A stretch of 64,000 nt of DNA from assembly GCA_012934845.2 (NCBI GenBank), contig WNNJ02000100.1, positions 86,509 to 150,508 of the forward strand, in the 5' to 3' direction. Positions 59,801-64,000 of this stretch are shown here, piece after piece; the stretch's first letter is position 1; each line of letters begins with the position of its first letter. The notes beneath the pieces were generated by a model that did not search any database, was not told the DNA's origin, and was given only the letters and a program-made list of their open reading frames with translations. A program made the translations under genes and the position numbers. This DNA comes from Pomphorhynchus laevis. Its lineage: Eukaryota; Acanthocephala; Palaeacanthocephala; Echinorhynchida; Pomphorhynchidae.

Positions 59801-62800
59801 TTATGCAATCCCCTGGGCGACCTTCAAAATACAGGCCGCGTTGCCTCATTGAACCGCACAGCTTAATCTCTTTGAGAGAAATCTCGCTTCTCTCCGATCG
59901 CCTGTAGCGGCAATTATATTCTTCCCTAGAGATTCCAGGAAGCTGGACGTAATTGGCCCGGCTACTGCTATTGTATCGATCTTAAATGGGACAAAAGTGT
60001 ATTGGAAAGCATCGATGCTCCTGTATTTGTCCAGCTTCCGATTCTCGGCCACTCTCGCCACCTCGCCCAACGCACAGACCACGTTGAACAAATTACTAGC
60101 AGCAAGTGTGTTGGGACAGGTAAAGTCCCATACAAGTAAGCGTCTCCTTTTTCAAGGGACCAATGAAGCGCCATCCGGTCTTTTCCCGCCATCTCTGCAC
60201 AGTCCAACTAGTTCTAGGCGGGAGGGGACACCAGCCGCCATCAGAGCACTACGAATAAGAGCATTGACTGCACTGTGGCGGGTGTGTCGAGACAATGTCT
60301 TCGCGCAATCGAGACCGTGTGTCCCTGATGCATCGGTTGTAACCCCGCACTTGCAATTGAACGGGAGTGAAAATTTAAATCCTAGACGTAGGGCTGTTGC
60401 CACGCACAATGAGCGGTCGTCCATTTTTGTACCTACCGAGGCGATCAGTAGGGTATCCAGAAATTCGCCAGACCATTTGGTTGCTGCCGAAAGTAAGCGG
60501 GCTCGATCTTTAGGGCAGTCACAATAATCAATCGGGCCGCGGAGCTGGATTTCAAACAGAGGTACTGTCCAACGTTTTTGTACGGTTGTATCCGTTGGAG
60601 CAAGCAGGTCAAACTTGGAGGTCCAACAATCCAATGATGTCCGATAACTTCAGTCGTTGATGCCTAAGCATACCACGATATAATCTGGCAGGATATTCGA
60701 GGTTTAGCCACACATGCTTAAGACGGACGAGCAGAAGGCCGGTATTGATAATTCTTTCGCCCTTAGAACACCAAGTGCGCCGAACTTAACTGGCAATGGG
60801 GCTTGATGCTAGGCCGTGTCAGAAAGCTGAAGATTTAGGATCTCGGGCAGGGAACAGCGGACTTCCTCGTCAAAAGCTTTCGCTAGTCTTTTAGAAAAAC
60901 ACGGTAAGCAGCGTAGTAGAAAGTCGACCTTCGGTAGCGTCAGACAATGACGCAATATGAAGACGCGTCGTGCTTCGCTAGTTTGCGAAGCTTCTAGCCT
61001 ACCTGCAGAAGTTGTGTGATGGCTGATTCAAAGAATGAATCGAGGTGACTTCCGCCGCAAAGGGGGGGGGCGCCGAGTAAGTCGGCAGACGATACATCAC
61101 ATACATTGGCGTCTGGCATTAATTCGATCAGAGGTTGGATATCAGTGCTGTCGGCGGTGATGATTTGGCACTTGTCTGCGTAAGTGTAAGCCGATAGAAG
61201 ATCCCTGTTGTCGGAAATTAATGATATCGTTGGCAAGAGTGGACAGTTCTCCACCTATACAGCAGTCATATAGATACCACATTACAAGTGGTGAGGAAAG
61301 GCTGTGTGCTAGCCTGTTGATAGTTAGCGAGAGCAGAAGAGGTCCGAGGGGTCTCCCTGCTGAACTCCCTCTGATGATTCACTAACACTGTCGCCGAAAA
61401 GCAGAGTGCTTGGACCGTTGTAGCACATTTCCACAAATTCTATAATTTCCGGAATACCCCTCTCCACAAATTTAAGGACGGCATCGCGACTGATGGAGTT
61501 AAAGGCATTCTCGAAGTCTAATTTAACCATGGTTGATGTGCCTATTAGACAGTGTTCTGCGAACATTTCGCTGAATGAACTGCGGCCTCGACCCCCCCAG
61601 GAGCAACAATGCCCAGTTGTGTTAGGAGTAGTTGGTCAACCACCTTCTCGGTTGCATATCTGCAGGCCAACTTGGCCGCTAATCGACAGAATGTGCACCC
61701 AACGGCAATTGGTCTGACTCCTCCATCATTCTTCTTAAATGCTAAAAGCTTGGACCCGCATAAGATAGGTTTAATCGAAATTGCCACGGTGCTATCAAGG
61801 ACGATGGGGTTAAACACAAAGAGTGAGTTTAATAGTCTGTGCCCTGCTGTGCCACTCAAATTACTGACTAGGTCGCGAAGATGAGATGGGCTTAGGCCGT
61901 CCGCGCTTCTTGAGGAAGAAGGTGGAAATGATCGTAGAGCCAACAAGATCGAGGGTCTCGAAATAAGCGTGCCTACTTCGCGATTCCGACGATTCGTTCC
62001 TGGTCGTGAACTGCGTTCATAAGAATTCAAATGTCGTTCGGGATGTTTGCGACGCAACACCTCGGTAGTTTGTGGGTCCGGACAAATCAACTGATCATTG
62101 TGAGCTAGCAATCGAACCGCTTCACGAACATCGCTGTCCTCCAACTTTTCAGACACCTTATTTTGAATCTGATCGTCCAGGAGATCTGCAGGTTTATTCC
62201 TTTGAGTTCTGGTTGTGATGATAGGAGTTACATTTTACGACGTACACGCTGTTTTCAGTGCTGAGCCCAGTGATGCACAACCACTACATCCGGCCAATCG
62301 TGGTACACGCAAGACCAACTTAGCAAATCCGAGAAGTTGACTCCAAGGGGTGTCGTCTAGCGGGTGAGCATTTACTGCGTTAATTAGTTCCCCAAGTTTG
62401 TTGGCAACAGTAGGCCTCGCTGCTCGTGATATTCGCCAAACCAAAACGTTCGTGCGCGGAAGTTTGGACAACATTATCGAACTTATGTTGCATGAATTGA
62501 GAACAACAGGATTGCTATCCGATACAGCGGCTGCATTGATTTGTTGGGGAATCGATGGTGGCTTACATGATCCAGGGTTAGTTGATCCGCGGCCGTACTG
62601 GCAGACCAGTCCGTTCGCAGTTGGCATTAAGTCCCTGCAACATATAGAGCATTGCACTCGTGTTATTAGGTTTAAACCCGTCTCGCCATTTTCTTCAGTT
62701 CCTCCGGTATCCATCGATTTGATCGTTGTCGTCGTTTGATTGAAAATTTGATTGAAAATCGAACGTCGTGTGATTGTATGTCGATCGTTGTTGTCGTTTG

Positions 62801-63554
62801 ATTATAAATTTGATTGAAAATTAATCGTCGTGTGATTGTATTAATCAGCTGGACAGTAAAATCGTCGTGTGATTGTATTATTCAATCAAATGATTGTATT
62901 ATTGTATATTCTTGCTATATTGTATTAGGAGAATAACTGTGTTGGTGTGAAAGCGTAGTCAATTTTTTTTGAAAATAAATCACTATATTTCCATAATATG
63001 ACATCGTTTGTGTATTTTATCTCTTTAATTTTTTAGTATATTGTATCCTAAAAAATTATATTATAATTCTTTAATATATTGTATTATATTTAATTTTTCA
63101 ATATTTGAAAGTCATAAATTAAAAAAACCTCGTATATATTAAGACGTAAGCATTTTGTGTTCGAATTATCACACTGTACTTGGAAAAGGTCAAGAAAACC
63201 TATAATAAAAATTTAGCAATAATCGAAGATTATATAGTGATTTGAATTCTCAGAAATAAAATTACTAAATAACATATTTCAATCAATTTTTTTGAATATT
63301 TGTTTAAACAATTACTCCTATCTTTATGTTACAAAAATAAAAACAAGGAAATACAATTGATGTACTGACACCAAATAGTTTATATCATTACAAAAACATC
63401 TACAAGTTTTTGTGCTATCATTTTTTAATATTTAGGAAGTAAGAATGTATTGTATTTGTAAATTACATTACCTTTTTCAAAACATCAACTTTGAAACCGT
63501 GAGCTTTTCCATATTTAGGATTATTCTTATTAAGCCAATTCCCGAGTATAAGAA
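45481..63554 (-). CDS. Formin, FH2-domain exons (partial gene)
   Basis: Minus-strand exons at 63472-63554, 56662-56725, 54437-54471, 51146-51223 and 45481-45645, plus a tentative one at 59577-59603, join in compatible phases and follow the order of a formin FH2 domain. They give the LGNWLN element, the GKAHGFKV segment, the long helices and the C-terminal FGDDNKDTTSEEFF motif. FH2 domains dimerise and nucleate or elongate unbranched actin filaments in the cytoplasm. Upstream exons (GTPase-binding region, FH1) lie beyond 64,000, and the exon after TKFK was not found in 40.9-45.4 kb. The linker normally about 35 residues long after the GN segment looks shortened or has a missed exon. The subfamily (DAAM- or Diaphanous-like) cannot be fixed. 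The gene converges with the EF-hand gene. Confidence 0.78.
45646..48119. other. Left part of a formin intron
   Basis: AT-rich; no supported exon or element. Confidence 0.4.
48120..48890 (+). mobile_element. PLE family X, two abutting 3' fragments (copies D and E)
   Basis: One 3' region with CATAGCAGTTCCTCATGATGA ends in a variant terminus (ATGGACTCCGTTATCTGATT) at about 48395. A second follows at once (GTCTATTCATAACAATTGAC) and runs to 48890, where it is split by the RTE-type LINE. Its terminus resumes at 49795-49836 (TACTCAGTTAGCTG). Confidence 0.6.
48891..49790 (+). mobile_element. RTE-clade LINE, 5'-truncated, inserted in a PLE end
   Basis: The plus-strand frame 48948-49244 starts at RT motif C (FFADDVVMLTS) and reads FKYLGVLFSRDGRN. 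It then continues in broken frames through LTCGHE and SWGG-type sequence to TPGPVVDRKN. This is the usual C-terminus of RTE elements (YGHE, LRWFGHV, PPRPDP). It has several stops and frame breaks and no RT N-terminal part. Confidence 0.75.
49791..49836 (+). mobile_element. Right part of the interrupted PLE end (copy E)
   Basis: AAATAATAAAATACGTATAC, then CTCAGTTAGCTG completes the family terminus that was split by the RTE-type LINE. Confidence 0.6.
49837..51145. other. Part of a formin intron
   Basis: AT-rich. Contains the dispersed GAGCGGGATCTACAAAA repeat with an inverted end at about 50840-50930. Nothing else recognised. Confidence 0.4.
51146..51223 (-). CDS. Formin FH2 exon (coiled helix)
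   Basis: 26 codons with acceptor atttag and donor gtaaga. It reads KAESTVSSIKQLEQ, then FLRKMN. The F-x-x-KM element matches the FH2 position where formins read F-V/M-E-x-M just before the last long helix. Confidence 0.7.
52005..53100 (-). mobile_element. PLE-like element family X with reverse transcriptase (copy F)
   Basis: An open minus-strand frame (53004-52354, open to about 53040) carries GVPLGGNSSPIIADLFL, the catalytic MFRYIDDICVF, then IYPESLILNKTN and YLDMNIKL. These are the features of YIDD-type RTs related to Penelope-like elements. A 3' region with the CCTGATGACCTC module follows and ends in the terminus at 52005. The RT is truncated at its N-terminus and no nuclease was seen. 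This copy identifies the other family X fragments in the window. Confidence 0.7.
53101..53485. other. Formin intron stretch
   Basis: No recognised feature. Confidence 0.4.
53486..53715. repeat. Palindromic hairpin element, 230 bp
   Basis: Arms CAACTATTTGTTCAAGCTTT and GCTTGAGCAAATAGTTG are inverted. Also ATTCGCCTTCT faces AGAAGGCGAAC, and AAAATACATCT faces AGATGTATTTTAAA. The right arm holds CGAACGCCGAAAGC. Confidence 0.75.
53752..53824. repeat. (AT)n microsatellite
   Basis: About 73 bp of TA dinucleotide. Confidence 0.95.
53971..54012 (-). ncRNA. Type I hammerhead ribozyme
   Basis: Read on the minus strand, every canonical part is present with no mismatch. Stem I 5' strand ACGGTA; core CTGATGA; stem II GCTC and GAGC closed by CGTTA; GAAA; a minimal stem III where A-C pairs with G-T around the loop GC; cleavage triplet GTA; stem I 3' strand TACCGT. 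The whole motif is 42 nt. Type I hammerheads with very short stem III are known from Penelope-like elements and retrozymes, where they process the repeat RNA. The context is 54 kb, inside a formin intron and in the same orientation as the formin, so it would also lie in the formin pre-mRNA. Confidence 0.85.
54013..54436. other. Flank of the ribozyme
   Basis: Less AT-rich up to about 54300 than the surroundings, including CTGCCCTGGGACAGGTTTA. It probably belongs to the same small element as the ribozyme, whose ends I could not place. Confidence 0.35.
54437..54471 (-). CDS. Formin FH2 small exon
   Basis: 35 nt with acceptor atcacatag and donor gtatgt. Together with the last base of the previous exon it reads NEEVKNIATCIN, continuing the same helix. 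Phases (1 in, 0 out) fit both neighbours. Confidence 0.55.
54472..55299. other. Formin intron stretch with a hairpin module
   Basis: A degenerate PLE-type terminal module lies on the minus strand near 54660-54700 (CCAGAAGATTGCAGCAATAG). No exon. Confidence 0.4.
55300..55700 (-). other. Unrecognised decayed coding-like stretch downstream of the SURF2 pseudogene
   Basis: Minus-strand reading gives coding-like runs such as TPDLSMLYSFVDYLHAKYIK, then LVLKNLKFLKCYYDIEIPK and NYASHYALEETQAIL, interrupted by stops. Base composition is less AT-rich than the surroundings. It may be a transposon or a second pseudogene, and no family was recognised. Confidence 0.3.
55773..56315 (-). pseudogene. SURF2-like intronless pseudogene
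   Basis: A 181-codon frame runs from an ATG (MNPLTIIFKQYPCL) to a TAA. It matches surfeit locus protein 2: RIRCNLTGHEV, then SYTQGKKFQR, CRLTASKLMK, HLAIHVKGI and RYNEF, followed by an acidic tail (DDLEMEYITDDIDDEDN). Three in-frame nonsense codons lie at codons 38, 40 and 114 and there are no frame-shifting indels. It has no introns and sits in a formin intron in the same orientation. This suggests a retrocopy or a young pseudogene, although no clear poly(A) tract marks its 3' end. SURF2 is a conserved nuclear/nucleolar protein of uncertain role. Confidence 0.72.
56662..56725 (-). CDS. Formin FH2 exon
   Basis: Acceptor cttacacag, donor gtatgt, 21 codons plus one base, reading KQFKMDPNMQNEIKIISTAA. 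It aligns with the FH2 helix that in diaphanous-type formins reads L-P-x-V-x-x-AA before the coiled part. Confidence 0.6.
56876..56930 (+). repeat. Tail-only LINE mini-copy between 12-bp target repeats
   Basis: ACTAGAAACAAT occurs at 56876-56887 and 56919-56930. Between them lies TTATTAATAAAACCCTTACT plus CTTA, the 3' tail of the LINE that follows. The same 12-mer occurs a third time after the LINE (59337-59348). Confidence 0.85.
56931..59336 (+). mobile_element. I/Jockey/R1-group LINE, copy 2, with large internal deletion
   Basis: ORF1 (56963-58168, 401 codons) is open and Gag-like, with three zinc knuckles at about residues 208-263 (CNNCHQWGHWSTGC, CGVCGTTAIHPEKC, CANCGGEHPAWSKKC) after an RNA-binding-like middle region. 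ORF2 starts at 58203 with the APE endonuclease N-terminus (ILQWNSGGAS, VIVLQETRS). It then jumps at about 58440-58590 to the RT catalytic box (VYADDTTALFSG) and the C-terminal region, which ends at 59217. Most of the endonuclease and the RT fingers are deleted, so it is dead. The 3' end is TTATTAATAAAACCCTTACTT, then the 12-bp target duplication. Confidence 0.88.
56963..58168 (+). CDS. LINE ORF1, Gag-like nucleic-acid-binding protein
   Basis: A 401-residue open frame starting MSKFSMSERSKN. The middle region (SNLVIIRLLVPLERQNMF, then KYYESEIKISF) is shared with copy 1 at 2203-1424. Three CCHC knuckles follow, then a basic Lys/Pro/Ser-rich tail (KKPPKSKKRNGS). In this LINE group ORF1 coats the element RNA. 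The frame is intact although ORF2 is deleted. Confidence 0.85.
   Translation: MSKFSMSERSKNLMKTNFPANAINEVSGDLGSLEYIPEGELPPVPKLSNLVIIRLLVPLERQNMFNVFIRGFAHRFKKRILFNAIKYYESEIKISFCTPDLAMSYVDYFKKEHSELGIIASKPILATIKINNMPTYISEEDISALETDYKISNVRFIKGIKGFPIPVAFCNAPVDEALKLSISTCNPFMGYNLRFSIIETDSLTYPHCNNCHQWGHWSTGCSLPHKCGVCGTTAIHPEKCESKPFCANCGGEHPAWSKKCKIFKAYQKRHRGVIAKPTSFVEAVSSNKNDDRMPDTEILKLIEMQHQASMIQLEKLVQKLVGQLAESFRSPPSGKTNNIKKPPKSKKRNGSALSIAALKLARKDSIWAMANEGNEDIARGQATPFVVTGSGKGDFSASSCD
59577..59603 (-). CDS. Possible micro-exon of the formin
   Basis: 27 nt between CAAG and a strong donor gtaagt, reading KLLTKSLLL. Phase 0 on both sides fits the flanking exons, and the content loosely fits the K-L-x-x-TK segment that follows the GN motif in FH2. 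It is too short to be sure, and an alternative acceptor 4 nt upstream would break the phase. Confidence 0.3.
59800..62760 (-). mobile_element. RLE-type LINE (R2-like superclade), frame-broken
   Basis: The minus strand shows, from 62714 down: an N-terminal region with Cys pairs (VQCSICCRDLMPTANGLVC) and ISRAARPTVANKL; an RT with DGGVRPIAVGC, then KLDFENAFNSISRDAV, EGVQQGDPSDLF and a degraded WYLYD catalytic box near 61260; and a C-terminal restriction-like endonuclease region. That last region has a Zn element (CDCPKDRARLL, CKCGVTTDASGTHGLDC), then RHTRHSAVNALI, GGKRPDGASLVP and DKYRSIDAFQYTFVPF. Pieces fall in at least five frames with several breaks. RLE-LINEs use the nuclease for target-primed insertion. 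It lies in a formin intron, same strand as the formin. Confidence 0.82.
62715..62900 (-). repeat. Repeats in the 5' region of the RLE-type LINE
   Basis: Plus-strand TCGTCGTGTGATTGTA occurs three times (first copy ACGTCGTGTGATTGTA), with GATTGAAAATTTGATTGAAA and GTTGTCGTTTGATTATAAAT between. Likely a repeated 5' UTR. Confidence 0.55.
62901..63471. other. Formin intron stretch
   Basis: AT-rich, no recognised feature. Confidence 0.45.
63472..63554 (-). CDS. Formin FH2 exon with LGNWLN motif
   Basis: Acceptor tttagttag, donor gtaatg. It reads LILGNWLNKNNPKYG, then KAHGFKVDVLKK. Formins have the hallmark GNxLN followed by a G-x-A-x-GFK segment at this place in FH2, so this is the most diagnostic exon of the gene. 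It ends in phase 0. Confidence 0.85.
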
Positions 63555-63654
63555 CTAACTAAAAATATAGTATTTTTAAAAATAATTTTTGAATAATAAT
63601 AAATTAATTAATTATTAATTAATTATTATTAAATTAATAATAATTAATTTAACT

Positions 63655-63880
63655 AACGGAGCAATCACACCTACTACCTCTATACTTCTGAAGACAATAG
63701 CGAAAAAGATTTATCTCAAACACAAAAGAAGTTATGGAGAAGTCATAGCCGGAATACGATCAAGGTTGAGCATTGCCCTTGCACGAGCCGCATCATACTG
63801 TATCCGTGCACCCAGAAGAAAATGTGTGGCAATACCGTTACGAGGAGATGGAAGCAGCAGTGCGGAAATAATTTAAATAT
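63655..63880 (+). other. Unrecognised transposon-like coding fragment
   Basis: The plus-strand frame reads PTTSILLKTIAKKIYLKHKR, then YGEVIAGIRSRLSIALARAA and SYCIRAPRRK to a TAA. GC content is above the surroundings. The basic RSRLSIALARA helix recalls C-termini seen in some transposon proteins, but I cannot name the family. Confidence 0.35.
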
Positions 63881-64000
63881 ATATTTTACTCTTGATTTTC
63901 AAATGCTGGGGATGCGTGCCCATTAGAATTGTACATATAATTATAACTTATATATTTAAAAAAAATATTATTTATTATTTTATTATTTAAATTATAAAGA

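Noticed and set aside
60000-60530. Plus-strand open frames across the RLE-type LINE
   Set aside because: They are shadows of the minus-strand nuclease region, whose motifs are recognisable.

Overview
This window is very AT-rich, intron-rich animal DNA. It carries host exons with GT/AG splice sites, kilobase-scale introns, I/Jockey-, CR1- and RTE-type LINEs, an RLE-type LINE and many Penelope-like (PLE) pieces. The calexcitin-like EF-hand domain and this set of elements point to an invertebrate, probably a protostome. I cannot name the phylum or species, and there are no bacterial features.

Left edge (1-2.5 kb): a minus-strand I/Jockey-group LINE cut off by the window start, with a degenerate GC-richer repeat against its 5' end. 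From about 3.5 kb to 8.1 kb there is a 3' fragment of a PLE family and otherwise plain AT-rich DNA.

Centre (8,179-40,804, plus strand): one host gene that I could build end to end. Nine exons with consistent splice phases encode 917 residues. Six small exons give a calexcitin/sarcoplasmic-calcium-binding-like EF-hand domain of about 210 residues. One 1.8-kb exon and two short ones add about 700 residues of N/Q/R-rich, probably disordered protein ending at a TAG. Its introns hold a CR1-type LINE, another LINE fragment, PLE pieces, hairpin elements, a 391-bp perfect tandem duplication, and a foldback-type element made of inverted arrays of a 22-bp repeat.

Right part (45,481-63,554, minus strand): a convergent gene, a formin, seen as its FH2-domain exons. 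The LGNWLN-containing exon is at 63.5 kb and the FH2 C-terminal exon at 45.5 kb. Its introns contain a SURF2-like pseudogene, an RT-bearing PLE, an RTE-clade LINE inserted in a PLE end, a second I/Jockey-type LINE and an RLE-type LINE. The formin continues past the right edge, and its last exon was not found.

The most notable signals are a textbook type I hammerhead ribozyme on the minus strand at 53,971-54,012, related hammerhead-like hairpins at the ends of many PLE-like pieces, the EF-hand/disordered fusion gene, the foldback element, and LINE copies preceded by a tail-only mini-copy bracketed by the same target-site duplication.
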